The position numbers were made by a program, and so were the translations under genes. Under the pieces are notes generated by a model. That model ran no database searches, was not told the DNA's origin, and saw only the letters and a list, made by a program, of their open reading frames with translations. From the NCBI GenBank assembly GCA_051747385.1, contig JBNJGB010000013.1, positions 1-64,000 of the forward strand: a DNA stretch of 64,000 nucleotides, in the 5' to 3' direction. Each line of letters begins with the position of its first letter. Positions within the stretch are counted from its first letter, which is position 1. This stretch comes from JBNJGB01 sp051747385. GTDB lineage: Bacteria; Myxococcota_A; UBA9042; PHBI01; JACKFB01. Below are positions 11,580 to 20,664 of the stretch, in pieces.

Positions 11580-13148
11580 GTGACCCGAGCCACCATCGCC
11601 GCCCTGCCCCTCCTCGCCGCACTGTCCCTCGCGAGCCCCGCCGGGGCTTTCGAGATCACGCGCGGACCCTTCCTCCAGCAGCCCGGACCCGACCGCATGA
11701 TGGTCGTGTGGGAGCAGGACGAGGCCTCCGGAGCCGTCATCCGCTACGGCGAGACGGACGCCTACGGCCAGGAGCTGGTCGTGGACGAGGCCGCGACGCG
11801 CCACGAGGTGTTCGTCGAGGGCCTCGAGCCCGGCACCCGCTACCACTACGGGGTCTATGAAGGCGACGAGCCGCGCTCCGAGGACGCGAGCTTCTCCACG
11901 GCCGTGGACCGCGACACGCCGTTCCGGTTCGTCGTGTTCGGCGACACACGCAACCGCCACGACGTGCACGCCTCCGTCGTGGACGCCATCCGGGCCGAGG
12001 AGCCGCTGTTCGCCATCCAGACCGGCGACCTGGTCGCGGACGGCGAGGTCCAGGAGCAGTGGGACACCTACTTCGAGATCGAGCAGCCCCTGATGGGCCA
12101 GGTGCCCGTCTTCCCGGTCATCGGCAACCACGACGAGCACGAGGGCCAGGCCGACCTGTACGTGGAGCACTTCGCCCTCCCGGAGGACACCCCCGGGCCC
12201 GAGCACTACTACTCCTTCGACTACGGCAACGTGCACGTGCTCGTCCTCGACGGGTACGTCTATGCGGATCCGTGGCCCGTCTGCGTCCAGGAGCGCGACC
12301 TCTGGGTCGACGACTGCTTCCACCCCGCGCAGCAGGAGTGGCTCGAGCAGGACATCCGGGACGCCGTCGCCGACCCGGACGTGGACCACGTCTTCGTGTC
12401 CATCCACATCGGCCCGTACAGCTCCAAGGACGGCCGCAGCGGCAACAGCCAGATGCGCCGCCTCCTCCCGTGGCTGCGCGGCATGGGCGTCACCGCCATC
12501 TTCAGCGGCCACGACCACTACTACGAGCGCGGCACCTCGGGGAACGGCATCCCCTACATGATCACCGGCGGCGGCGGCGCGCCGCTCTACGACGTCTCGG
12601 ATCCGAACTCCGCCCCGCACGAGGTCGTCTACAACGAGTCCGTCGAGAACTACATCGTCGTCGACGTGGACGGCGACGAGGTCTCCTTCACGGCCCGGAC
12701 GCCCGAGGGGCGCCTCCTGGACGAGTTCTCCGTGACCAGCGGGCCCGAGTGCGAGACCGACGCCGACTGCGCCGGCGCCGAGCCTCCGCCCGACTGCGAG
12801 CCCCCCGCCTTCTGCAGCCTCGCGCGCCAGTGCGCCTTCGACTGCGAGATGGAGGGCGGCGGCCGCTCGGACATCCCGCGCCGGGAGCTTCCCCCGACCC
12901 CGTCGGAGCCCGACGCGACCGCCGACGCGGGCAGCGTCCCGGACGCCACCGCCGACACCTCGACGGGGCCGGGCCCGGACGTCGACGCTCCCCCGGTGCC
13001 CGAGGAGGAGCCGGGACAGGAGGATCCGTCCTCCGGCGGCTGCGACGCCTCGGGCGAGGGCTCCGACTGGCCCGCGGGGCCGGCCCACGTGGTGCTGGGT
13101 CTCCTGGGGCTCGCCGTCGCCCGGCGCCGCCTCGACCGGACCTCGTGA
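11580..13148 (+). CDS. secreted purple-acid-phosphatase-like metallophosphoesterase with MYXO-CTERM-like tail
   Basis: This 522-residue exported protein starts with a signal peptide (cleavage near AGA-F at 23-24), followed by a fibronectin-like N-terminal domain as in purple acid phosphatases and a calcineurin-like phosphoesterase domain. Metal motifs are clear: FGDTRNRHD (Asp122), TGDLVADG, GNHDEHE (Asn183-Asp185) and SGHDHYYERG (His311, His313). A Thr/Pro/Asp-rich linker follows. The C-terminus has Cys488, a hydrophobic stretch (about 498-515) and an Arg cluster (ARRRL), the three-part layout of MYXO-CTERM sorting signals, so the mature protein is probably surface-anchored. The GTG at 11580 is preceded by GGAG at six bases. 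The stop overlaps the next start by four bases. Confidence 0.85.
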   Translation: MTRATIAALPLLAALSLASPAGAFEITRGPFLQQPGPDRMMVVWEQDEASGAVIRYGETDAYGQELVVDEAATRHEVFVEGLEPGTRYHYGVYEGDEPRSEDASFSTAVDRDTPFRFVVFGDTRNRHDVHASVVDAIRAEEPLFAIQTGDLVADGEVQEQWDTYFEIEQPLMGQVPVFPVIGNHDEHEGQADLYVEHFALPEDTPGPEHYYSFDYGNVHVLVLDGYVYADPWPVCVQERDLWVDDCFHPAQQEWLEQDIRDAVADPDVDHVFVSIHIGPYSSKDGRSGNSQMRRLLPWLRGMGVTAIFSGHDHYYERGTSGNGIPYMITGGGGAPLYDVSDPNSAPHEVVYNESVENYIVVDVDGDEVSFTARTPEGRLLDEFSVTSGPECETDADCAGAEPPPDCEPPAFCSLARQCAFDCEMEGGGRSDIPRRELPPTPSEPDATADAGSVPDATADTSTGPGPDVDAPPVPEEEPGQEDPSSGGCDASGEGSDWPAGPAHVVLGLLGLAVARRRLDRTS

Positions 13149-13843
13149 CGGCGGCACGGCTCGGCCTGATCGGCCTCGCGCTGCTCCTGTCCTCGTGCGG
13201 TCGGGAGCCCACCGCGCTCCTCGCGGGCCGCTGGCTGGTCGGGGACGGCGAGGGGCGCTTCCACACCCTCGTCGAGGTGGAGGGGGACACCTTCCGCACC
13301 CGGGGCCTCGAGCGCGGAGAGCCGCGGACGGGCCGCTTCCGCGCCCGGGCCCACGGCCGCGGCCACGTCACCCTGCGCGCCCCCGAGGGCGACCCCAGCA
13401 TCGAGCTCTTCCTGGAGGGCCCCCACCGCGGGCGCGCCGTCCTCCCCGGCTCGCCCGGCCTGGCCTTCGCCCGGCGCGTGGCCGATCTCCCGGATGCGCT
13501 GGCCGGGACGTGGACCATCGGCTTCAGCGACAACTACCACCTGGCCGGCGCCGTCATGGACCTGAGCGCCGACCGCTGGCGGGTCACCAAGGGCCCCGAG
13601 ACGAAGCGAGACGTCCGCGCCTGGCCCCTCGCCAACCGCGACGGCCTGCCCGACCTCGTCATCGCCCCGGAAGGCCGGCCCACCAAGACCCTCCGCTTCG
13701 CCCCCGCCGGCGACGACGGCCTCCTCGCCTGGTTCGCGGGCGTCGACGAGTACTTCGTCCTCCACCGGGGCGTCGACCGCCCGACATGGCTCCCGCCCGA
13801 GCCCCCCACACGGCCGAACCCCTTCCTCGACGAGGGTCGGTGA
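13145..13843 (+). CDS. hypothetical lipoprotein
   Basis: This 232-residue protein has a lipoprotein signal with lipobox LLSSC (Cys18), so it should be lipid-anchored after export. The body contains two similar beta-rich stretches, one beginning LLAGRWLVGDGEG and one beginning ALAGTWTIGFSDN, both resembling the LAGTW start of lipocalin-like or DUF-type beta-barrel units; no catalytic motif was recognised. It begins with GTG overlapping the phosphoesterase stop (GTGA), and its own stop overlaps the next start in the same way, so the three genes form a tight operon. Function unknown. Confidence 0.75.
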   Translation: MTAARLGLIGLALLLSSCGREPTALLAGRWLVGDGEGRFHTLVEVEGDTFRTRGLERGEPRTGRFRARAHGRGHVTLRAPEGDPSIELFLEGPHRGRAVLPGSPGLAFARRVADLPDALAGTWTIGFSDNYHLAGAVMDLSADRWRVTKGPETKRDVRAWPLANRDGLPDLVIAPEGRPTKTLRFAPAGDDGLLAWFAGVDEYFVLHRGVDRPTWLPPEPPTRPNPFLDEGR

Positions 13844-14094
13844 GCGAGCGTCGACAAGAGCACTTCAACGAGGCGTTCGACTTCGCCGAGGACCTGGACC
13901 GCGTCGTCATCGGCCTGGAAGACGCCGGCGTCTGGGACGCCTCGGCCGTCGCGGCCATCGACCGCGTCGTCCTGAGGCTCCGGGCGCGTGGCGTCGACGT
14001 CGACCTCCAGGGGCTCTGCGATCGGAGCGCGAGCCTCGTGGAGCGCCCGGCGACACACGACAAGCCCGGCGCCGCCCTCCCGACCGGGCACTGA
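13840..14094 (+). CDS. small hypothetical protein
   Basis: This 84-residue protein is translationally coupled to the preceding lipoprotein gene through a GTGA overlap. It is charged and probably helical (SERRQEHFNEAFDFAEDLDRVV), with no signal peptide or recognised motif. It contains a single Cys. The tight coupling supports its reality more than the sequence does. No family was recognised. Confidence 0.55.
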   Translation: MSERRQEHFNEAFDFAEDLDRVVIGLEDAGVWDASAVAAIDRVVLRLRARGVDVDLQGLCDRSASLVERPATHDKPGAALPTGH

Positions 14095-14179
14095 GCCCGG
14101 GCCGGGGGGAGCGACGGCGGGGCGACGCCCCGGGCCCTGGTGGCCCGGAGCGACCCCGTCGACCGGTCAGCGCCTGCGG

Positions 14180-14730
14180 ATGTTCCGCTGCGCGGGCGCC
14201 GCCCGGCCGATCGCCCGGGCGTTCACGTGGAGGTGCCTGGGCCATCGGCGCTGGATCCTGGACCCGTTCCTGGACCGGATCTCCATCGGCTCGGCCCACG
14301 GCCCGCCCCGGGTGCCCACCCGATGGCCGGCGGCCGAGGTCGTGGTCCTGAAGGTCCACCACGACGATCCCCCCGACCTGACCGGCACCGGCGTCGACTT
14401 CATCGCCTATCCCCGCGGCCACTACCCGGCGGAGCTGTTCGCGCCGGGGTGGTTCGCGTCCCTGTCGGTGCTCTCGAACCCCTCCGTCCGCTGGCGGAAC
14501 GACGACGTGGACTACTCGAACGCGGCGATCACCGTGACCCCGGAGGACGGCGACCCCGCCGAGGTGACCGGGGTGGACCACGACCGCCGCGGCTTCGGGC
14601 TCCCCAACGTGCTGATGTGGCGCCTGGAGACCGTGCGGACCGGCGTGAGGTACCAGGTGATCGTCGACGGCGTCCGGGTCGGGGGGCGTCCCGTCGCATC
14701 AGCTACTGGTTCCGCCTCGTCGCGGACTGA
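14180..14730 (+). pseudogene. remnant of a CAP/SCP-domain secreted protein, 5'-truncated and frameshifted
   Basis: The frame from 14180 encodes a stretch typical of the C-terminal half of bacterial CAP (SCP-like) proteins: LGHRRWILDPFLDRISIG, then FIAYPRGHYPAELF and GFGLPNVLMWRLE. Near 14685-14695, in a G-rich run, the sense shifts to another frame that ends ISYWFRLVAD and a stop at 14730, as the family would. No signal peptide or N-terminal CAP half precedes it. One frameshift could be an assembly error, but the missing N-terminus argues for a decayed gene. It lies just after the phosphoesterase operon. Confidence 0.5.
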
Positions 14731-15042
14731 CGGCACGCCGGGACGCTCCACGCCCAGGCGTCAGGAGAGTTGCCGCCTCCGGTCTCCAAGGCCCGAGCGG
14801 AAGCGCGGACGGTCGACCCGGGGGGGCGAGGCGCCGACCTGCTCGCCGCCGTTGCCCCGGCCGGGTCCGCGCGGCATGCTCGAGGCCTACCTGGACGCCC
14901 ACCGCGAGGACCTCGGCGAGTGGCGCTGAGCCGCCCCGCCGAGACCATGCGAAGGCGCCAGGCGGTGACGAGGTGTTCACCACACGGTGCCGACGACCGG
15001 GGGCGCAGCGGTTAGGATGCGCGCCTTGCGAAGGAGGGCGCG
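14731..15042. other. non-coding gap before the GH3 gene
   Basis: These 312 bases hold no gene that can be supported. A short open end (GMLEAYLDAHREDLGEWR, stop at 14929) could be a further scrap of decayed coding sequence. TTAGGAT near 15012-15018 resembles a -10 element for the downstream gene, with no clear -35. Confidence 0.4.
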
Positions 15043-17136
15043 ATGCGGACGCTGGTGCTGGCGGTGGTGCTCCTGCTCGGGGCGTGCGACGGCGACGACT
15101 CCCGGCGGCGGGCGGCGGAGCCGGTGAGCGAGGATCCGCCGTCGTTCTGCGGCGATCGGGCCGAGGAGGTGGGAGAGCGGGTCGAGGCGCTGCTCGGACA
15201 GATGACGCTCGAGGAGAAGGTCCGGGAGATGACCGGCTACCGGGACACCTTCTTGGGCCCGCTCTTCGACGCCGGCGGGAGCGAGCGGCTGGGCATCGCC
15301 CGGTTCCGCATGGCGGACGGTCCGCGCGGCGTCCGGGGCGGCGACGCGACGGCCTTCCCCGTGGGGATGGCGCGCGGGGCGACGTGGGATCCGGAGCTCG
15401 AGTCCCGCGTCGGGGAGGCCATCGCCACGGAGCTTCGGGCCAAGGGCGGCAACGTCCTGCTGGCTCCGGCGATGAACGTCCTGCGCCACCCGCGGTGGGG
15501 GCGCGCCCAGGAGACCTACGGCGAGGATCCGCACCACATCGGGCGCATGGCCGTGGGCTTCATCCGCGGCGCCCAGCGGCACGTCGTGGCGAACGCCAAG
15601 CACTACACGGCCAACAGCATCGAGGCCACGCGCTACGACGTGGACGTCCGGATCGGCGATCGCGCCCTGCGCGAGGTCTACCTGCCCCACTTCCGCCACG
15701 CGGTCACGCAGGGACCGGTCGGCTCCGTGATGAGCGCCTACAACGCCGTGAACGGCGACAAGTGCAGCGAGAGCAGGACGCTGCTGACGGACATCCTGAA
15801 GGAGGACTGGGGGTTCCGGGGCTTCGTGGTCAGCGACTGGATCTACGCGGTCCACGACGGCGTGGAGGCGGCGAACGCCGGCCTGGACGTCGAGATGCCG
15901 GCCCCCGTGGCCTGGGAGGAACTGATGGCCGACGTGGAGTCCGGCGCGGTGGACGAGGCCGTGGTCGACGGCGCGGTCCGGCGCATCCTGCGCACCAAGC
16001 TGTGCTTCGGCCTCGACGAGATGGAGCCGTTCCCCGAGTCCGTGCTGGAGAGCGAGGAGCACCTCGCACTGGCCCGCGAGGCCGCCGGGCGGGGCATCGT
16101 GCTCCTGAAGAACGACGGCGCCCTGCCCTTCGACGCCCCGCAGAGCGTGGTGGTCGTGGGTGAACTCGCCGCCGTGGTGAACACGGGGGACAGCGGCTCG
16201 AGCGCTGTGGAGGCGACGAAGACCGTGACCCCGCTGGAGGGTCTGGAGGCACGCGCACCCGGTGCCGCGGTGCTGCACGTGCCGGGCCCCGACTTCACGC
16301 CCGACGACGAGGCGGCGATCGCGGAGGCGGACGCCGTGGTGGTGTTCGTGGGCCTCACCGGCGACGACGAGGGCGAGGCCATCTTCGGCGACGGGGACCG
16401 CGCGAGCCTCGACCTGCCCCGGGAGCAGGACGCCCTGGTGTCCGCCGTCGCGGACCTGAGCGACCGGGTCGTCGTCGTCCTCGAGGGCGGCAGCCCGAGC
16501 CTCGTCGAGGCATGGATCGACGACGTGGAGGCCCTGCTCATGGCCTGGTATCCCGGCTCGCAGGGCGGCGACGCCATCGCCTCGATCCTGTACGGCCACG
16601 CGAGCCCGAGCGGCCGGCTCCCCGTCGTCTGGCCGCGCTCCGAGGGCGACCTCCCCGAGTTCGACAACGAGAGCCTCCAGGTCGACTACGGCCTGTGGCA
16701 CGGCTATCGCTACCAGGACCGCGGGGGCCTCTCGCCCCGCTATCCCTTCGGCTTCGGCCTTGGCTACACCTCGTTCGAGCTCTCGGATCTCCGGACCTCC
16801 GCCGGCGCCATCGACCGGGACGGCGCCCTGGCGGTGGAGGTGGACGTGACGAACACCGGCGCCGTCGCCGGCCGCGAGACCGTCCAGCTGTACGTCTCGT
16901 ACCCCGGCTCGGCGGTCGAGCGCGCGCCGGTCGACCTGAAGGCCTTCGACCAGGTCGCCGTGGAGCCCGGCGAGACGAAGACCGCGCGCCTGGTCCTGGA
17001 GGCCGCCGACCTGGCCTACTGGGGCGCCCAGTCCGACCGCTGGGTCGTCGAGCCGCTGGACTACCGCCTCCGCGTGGGCACGTCCGCCGCCGACCTGCCC
17101 CTGGAGGCGACCGTCTCCGTGCGGACGTGGGATTAG
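15043..17136 (+). CDS. glycoside hydrolase family 3 beta-glucosidase-like lipoprotein
   Basis: This 697-residue protein has a lipoprotein signal (LLLGAC, Cys15) and the full GH3 layout: N-terminal TIM barrel, C-terminal sandwich domain and a fibronectin-like end domain (about 590-690). The barrel has the GH3 motifs RFRMADGPRGVR, the KHY motif at 186-188 and the nucleophile Asp265 in FVVSDWIYAV. Family members release terminal beta-linked sugars from oligosaccharides or glycosides; exact specificity cannot be read. As a lipoprotein it would act in the periplasm or at the outer surface. GGAGG stands before the ATG. It stands alone, with a convergent helicase gene downstream. Confidence 0.9.
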   Translation: MRTLVLAVVLLLGACDGDDSRRRAAEPVSEDPPSFCGDRAEEVGERVEALLGQMTLEEKVREMTGYRDTFLGPLFDAGGSERLGIARFRMADGPRGVRGGDATAFPVGMARGATWDPELESRVGEAIATELRAKGGNVLLAPAMNVLRHPRWGRAQETYGEDPHHIGRMAVGFIRGAQRHVVANAKHYTANSIEATRYDVDVRIGDRALREVYLPHFRHAVTQGPVGSVMSAYNAVNGDKCSESRTLLTDILKEDWGFRGFVVSDWIYAVHDGVEAANAGLDVEMPAPVAWEELMADVESGAVDEAVVDGAVRRILRTKLCFGLDEMEPFPESVLESEEHLALAREAAGRGIVLLKNDGALPFDAPQSVVVVGELAAVVNTGDSGSSAVEATKTVTPLEGLEARAPGAAVLHVPGPDFTPDDEAAIAEADAVVVFVGLTGDDEGEAIFGDGDRASLDLPREQDALVSAVADLSDRVVVVLEGGSPSLVEAWIDDVEALLMAWYPGSQGGDAIASILYGHASPSGRLPVVWPRSEGDLPEFDNESLQVDYGLWHGYRYQDRGGLSPRYPFGFGLGYTSFELSDLRTSAGAIDRDGALAVEVDVTNTGAVAGRETVQLYVSYPGSAVERAPVDLKAFDQVAVEPGETKTARLVLEAADLAYWGAQSDRWVVEPLDYRLRVGTSAADLPLEATVSVRTWD

Positions 17137-17225
17137 GCTCCCCTCGCAGTTCGACCCGCCCGGATCCCGTTCTGATCGGTCGTCCGGCGCCGCGACCGGG
17201 GTGACCAGGCCGCGGCGCCTCGGGC

Positions 17226-18515
17226 CTACGCGCTGCGGTTCGGGCGCCCGCCCCGCCGGCGTCGACGCCCTCCCTGGCGACCGCCCCCGTTGCCGCGGCC
17301 GGCCCCCCGGCCACGTCCGCCCCCACCGCGCGACGAACGTCCGCGGGTCGGGCCGGTGCGGTGACGCTCGGCGGTGGAGTCGCAGTGCCAGTCGTGGTCC
17401 TCGTGGATGGGCACGCGCTGCCGGATGGTCTTCTCGATGGCGTGGAGGTAGTCGACCTCCTCGCCGTCGCAGAACGACAGGGCCACGCCCTCGGAGCCGG
17501 CGCGGGCCGTGCGGCCGATGCGGTGCACGTAGCTCTCGGGCTCGTTGGGCAGGTCGAAGTTGATGACGTGGGTGATGCCGTCCACGTCGATGCCCCGCGC
17601 GGCGATGTCGGTGGCGACGAGCGTCCGGACGCGGCCGTCCCGGAGCCCCGCGAGGGCCCGCTGACGGGCGCTCTGGCTCTTGTTGCCGTGGATCGCCTCG
17701 GCGCTGAGGCCACGCCGGTTCAGGAACTCGGCCACGCGGTTGGCGCCGCGCTTCGTCCGGGTGAAGACGATGCTGCGCTCGACGGCGTCCCCACGGAGCA
17801 GGTCGTCGAGCAGCGGCTTCTTGTCGCCCCGACCCACGAAGAGCACGTGCTGGTCGATGCGGTCGACCGTGGTCGCGGTCGGCGTGATCTCGACCCGCGT
17901 GTAGTCCCGGAGCATCCGGCCCGCCAGGCCGGTGATGGCGTCGGGCATGGTCGCCGAGAACAGGAGCGTCTGCCGCTCCTCGGGGAGCCGGGCGATGATC
18001 TTCTTCACGTCGTGGATGAAGCCCATGTCCAGCATGCGATCGGCCTCGTCCAGGACGAAGGCCTCCACGCCGTCCAGGCTGATGTGGCCCTGCCCGATGA
18101 GATCGAGCAGGCGCCCGGGCGTCGCGACGAGCACGTCCACGCCGCGGGACATGGTCTTCACCTGCGGCCGCTGGCCCACGCCGCCGTAGACCACGGCCCG
18201 GCGCAGGTGCACGTTCCGTCCGTAGATCCCGAAGCTGTCGTGGATCTGGATGGCCAGCTCGCGGGTGGGCGTGAGGACCAGGCAGCGCGCGGATCGCGCG
18301 CCGGGACGGCGGGGACGTTCGGCGAAGCGGTGGAGGAGCGGCAGCGTGAAGGCGGCCGTCTTGCCGGTGCCGGTCTGGGCGACGCCCAGGAGGTCCCGGC
18401 CCTCGAGGAGCGGCGGGATGGCCTGCTCCTGGATGGGGGTCGGGGTCGTGTATCCCTGCGCCTCGACGGCGCGGAGGAGGGGGCGACTCAGCCCCAGATC
18501 GGAGAACGTGCTCAT
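17226..18515 (-). CDS. rhlE: DEAD-box ATP-dependent RNA helicase, RhlE type
   Basis: This 429-residue helicase shows the Q-motif (TPTPIQEQAIPPLL), Walker A AQTGTGKT (46-53), PTRELA, DEAD (156-159) followed by RMLDMGF, SAT (187-189) and the C-terminal HRIGRTARAG motif. The last ~50 residues are an Arg/Gly-rich basic tail typical of RhlE-like proteins that adds RNA affinity. The enzyme unwinds short RNA duplexes using ATP, in RNA decay or ribosome assembly. Only a weak purine stretch precedes the ATG. It is convergent with the GH3 gene, 89 bases away, and monocistronic as far as can be seen. Confidence 0.9.
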   Translation of the reverse strand: MSTFSDLGLSRPLLRAVEAQGYTTPTPIQEQAIPPLLEGRDLLGVAQTGTGKTAAFTLPLLHRFAERPRRPGARSARCLVLTPTRELAIQIHDSFGIYGRNVHLRRAVVYGGVGQRPQVKTMSRGVDVLVATPGRLLDLIGQGHISLDGVEAFVLDEADRMLDMGFIHDVKKIIARLPEERQTLLFSATMPDAITGLAGRMLRDYTRVEITPTATTVDRIDQHVLFVGRGDKKPLLDDLLRGDAVERSIVFTRTKRGANRVAEFLNRRGLSAEAIHGNKSQSARQRALAGLRDGRVRTLVATDIAARGIDVDGITHVINFDLPNEPESYVHRIGRTARAGSEGVALSFCDGEEVDYLHAIEKTIRQRVPIHEDHDWHCDSTAERHRTGPTRGRSSRGGGGRGRGAGRGNGGGRQGGRRRRRGGRPNRSA

Positions 18516-18793
18516 ACGGTGTGCAACCTCATGAGGGGGTCCGCGCGCCGGGCGACGCCGTTCGGGACGTCATGGCGCCGGACGAAATGAACTCTCCCCA
18601 TGAGGGCGCGCCGCCGGGGGGGATAGGGTCGCGAGGGTCTCGGAAGACGGCGCCCTGTCAGGATCCTGGGGGCGACTGCGCGCGATCGCGGGTTCTCGGC
18701 CACGTGGGCCGCGGGGAGAAGTACGCGCGAACGGCGTCCGAGTCAACAAGTCAGGCGAACAAATCGCTCCGGGTCGCACGGGGCGATCCCCGC

Positions 18794-19415
18794 TCAGCCC
18801 TCCTCGCCCCCGACGCCCGCGTGCTTGCCCCGGAGGCCGACCAGGGACAGGGTCGCCGCGACCCCGACGAGGCCGAAGACGGCCGGCGCGATGTACCCGA
18901 GGAAGCCCACGAGGACGTCGGCACCCACGGCAAGGTCGTATCGCTCAGGAGGACCACGGCCTGGCCCGGCCTTCTCACCATCCGCCGGCTGCAGCTTGGG
19001 ATCCACCCGCGTCTCCCGGCGCTTCGCTCGACGTCTCGTGAGAATTCCAGGCTCGCCCTCCCGCAAGCCGAAGTCGCTGAAGCTGATGGCGTCCGACGCC
19101 TGGTAGACGGGGCCGCCTCGAGGAGGATGGTCTTGTCGCGCAGGGGCACGGGCCGGGCCAGGAAGCGCGAGCGCTCTCGCACGGCGCGGCCCCCCCGGTC
19201 CGCTGCGGCCGTCAGCACGGGCGTCCCCACCGGGACGGCCAGGTCCGTGCCGTTGTGGCTGTCGTAGGTCAGGCGCCGCCCCCGGGAGTCCTCCACCTCC
19301 GTCTGCTTCACGGACCACCCCGCCGCCACCGGCGTCTGGCGGTGCTTGAACAGTGTACAGCCCGTGGAGGCCCGAACGCACGAACGCCGGGACGGCCCGC
19401 GGCCACCCCGGCGTT
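18794..19415 (-). pseudogene. frameshifted M23-peptidase-like gene
   Basis: Reading leftward, one frame gives an M23 peptidase start (LFKHRQTPVAAGW, then YDSHNGTDLAVPVGTPVL, which includes the family's N-terminal zinc-ligand region). Near 19105-19125 the sense moves to another frame giving PVYQASDAISFSDFGL, later a hydrophobic stretch (VLVGFLGYIAPAVFGL) and a stop at 18794. The C-terminal HxH zinc motif of M23 was not found. A single indel separates the two halves, so either the gene is recently broken or there is a sequence error. The 278 bases between it and rhlE contain nothing recognised. Confidence 0.45.
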
Positions 19416-19419
19416 CGAC

Positions 19420-19450
19420 CACCCCGGGGAGCGCGAGGGCTCCCGGGGTG
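19420..19450 (-). terminator. GC-rich hairpin after the repeat lipoprotein gene
   Basis: Twelve base pairs can form between CACCCCGGGGAGC (one bulged G) and GCTCCCGGGGTG around a short loop. It lies 18 bases beyond the stop of the leftward gene at 19468. No T-run follows, as is common in GC-rich genomes. Confidence 0.45.
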
Positions 19451-19467
19451 CCGCAGCAGCGCGAGGG

Positions 19468-20145
19468 CTACTCCGCCTTCTTCTTGAAGGTCATCTTCTG
19501 GGGGCCCTGCTGGAAGATGAGCTTGTCGCCCTGGAAGCTCAGGGTCAGCTCCTCCTCCTGGCCCTCCTTGCCCTCGAGGGGCTTGGTCTTGATCACGAGC
19601 GTGTCGTCCGTCTTCTCCTTGATGGTGTAGGAGACCTTGTCGTCCTTGACCTGGCCGCCCATCTTCGCGTGCATCTGGATGGTCTCCGACCCGAAGGTCA
19701 TCTCCATCTCCATCTGCTCCATCATGGCGTCCATCTGCTTCTTCCGCTCGTCGGGCGCATCCTTGTACTGCGGCATCTCCTTCATGGCGTCGCGGTCCAG
19801 CTCCCAGGTGCCGGCCAGGCGCTCGTCCTCCGGATCGCCGGTGGGGGCCTCAGCAGCCTTCTCCGCGCCCTCGGGGGCAGCCTCCGCGCCCTCGGGGGCG
19901 ACCTTCGCGCCCTCGGGGGCAGCCTCGGCGCCCTCCGGGGCAGCCTCCGCACCCTCGGGGGCGCCCTTCGCACCCTCGGGGGCAGCCTCCGCGCCCTCGG
20001 GAGCAGCCTCCGCGCCCTCGGGGGCGCCCTCCGCGCCCTCGGGGGCCTCCTCGCCGCCCTTCTTCTCGCAGGCGGCGGTGGTGACGGTGAGGGACAGGGC
20101 CGCGAACCCGGTCATCGCGAACAGCGCAAGACGTCGCATGGACAT
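19468..20145 (-). CDS. lipoprotein with tandem APEGA heptad repeats
   Basis: This 225-residue protein has a lipoprotein-like signal with Cys26 (VTTAAC). Residues about 32-98 are nine near-identical heptads of the form APEGAEA, encoded by a 21-base tandem repeat. The C-terminal domain (about 105-225) has LAGTWELDRDAMKEMP and a Met-rich helix (MDAMMEQMEMEM), then beta-strand-like sequence ending FKKKAE; this resembles lipocalin-like LAGTW proteins of unknown role. The acidic Pro/Ala repeat likely acts as a flexible spacer holding the domain off the membrane. The ATG at 20145 has GAGG upstream. Function unknown. Confidence 0.75.
   Translation of the reverse strand: MSMRRLALFAMTGFAALSLTVTTAACEKKGGEEAPEGAEGAPEGAEAAPEGAEAAPEGAKGAPEGAEAAPEGAEAAPEGAKVAPEGAEAAPEGAEKAAEAPTGDPEDERLAGTWELDRDAMKEMPQYKDAPDERKKQMDAMMEQMEMEMTFGSETIQMHAKMGGQVKDDKVSYTIKEKTDDTLVIKTKPLEGKEGQEEELTLSFQGDKLIFQQGPQKMTFKKKAE
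19855..20052. repeat. 21-bp minisatellite inside the lipoprotein gene
   Basis: About nine direct copies of a 21-base unit (plus-strand form close to gcctccgcgccctcgggggc) with small substitutions encode the APEGA heptads. Copy number could change by slippage without breaking the frame. Confidence 0.85.
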
Positions 20146-20409
20146 GGTGTGATCCTCTTCGAACGGGCCAGCACCGGCGGGCGCCGCATGGCTGGCGGTG
20201 ATCCTCGATGTCGCTCCCTCGTGGAGCGGCGTGTGGCGACTCCCATCTCCGGAAGCCGGATGGGGCGGACGCTAGAAGCGGCGCGCCTCACCGTCAAGGA
20301 GACACCTCCATCCGAGGCATGACGGGCGGCACGAGCCACCGGGGGTACCGCCCCGGTCGTGCCACTCTGCGGGCTGGACACCACAGGTCGCAGGCCCCCT
20401 CGTCGCTCG

Positions 20410-20590
20410 GGCCGTTGGAGCGGCCGTCCACGAGCAGGAAGATCACCTGGGCGGCGACCGGATCCAGCGCCAGGACGTCGCGCCGATGCCCGCCGGGATG
20501 ACGCGATGGCCGGCCCGCCGGAGCACGCGACACGCCACGTCCCGGGGGTGCTCCTCTCGTCCTCCACCCGCAGGACCGTCCCGCCCCTCG
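20410..20590 (-). pseudogene. receiver-domain (response regulator) fossil
   Basis: Joined across at least two frameshifts, the minus strand reads like the first half of a receiver domain: GTVLRVEDERST in one frame, RDVACRVLRRAGHRVIPAG in a second, and ALDPVAAQVIFLLVDG in a third where the phospho-acceptor loop would be. No start, no C-terminal half and no partner domain are present. It is similar in layout to the C-terminal receiver of hybrid kinases but is clearly broken. The rest of the 20146-20660 stretch holds nothing else recognised. Confidence 0.45.
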
Positions 20591-20664
20591 GCGGCGCCCA
20601 CGCACGAGGCGTCTCCCGACCACGTCCACGTCTCTCGACCCCACACATCTCGGCACCGGCGTTC

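Noticed and set aside
20294..20656. Open frame of ~120 residues as a gene
   Set aside because: It covers only one of three frames needed for the receiver-domain match, and has no ribosome site.
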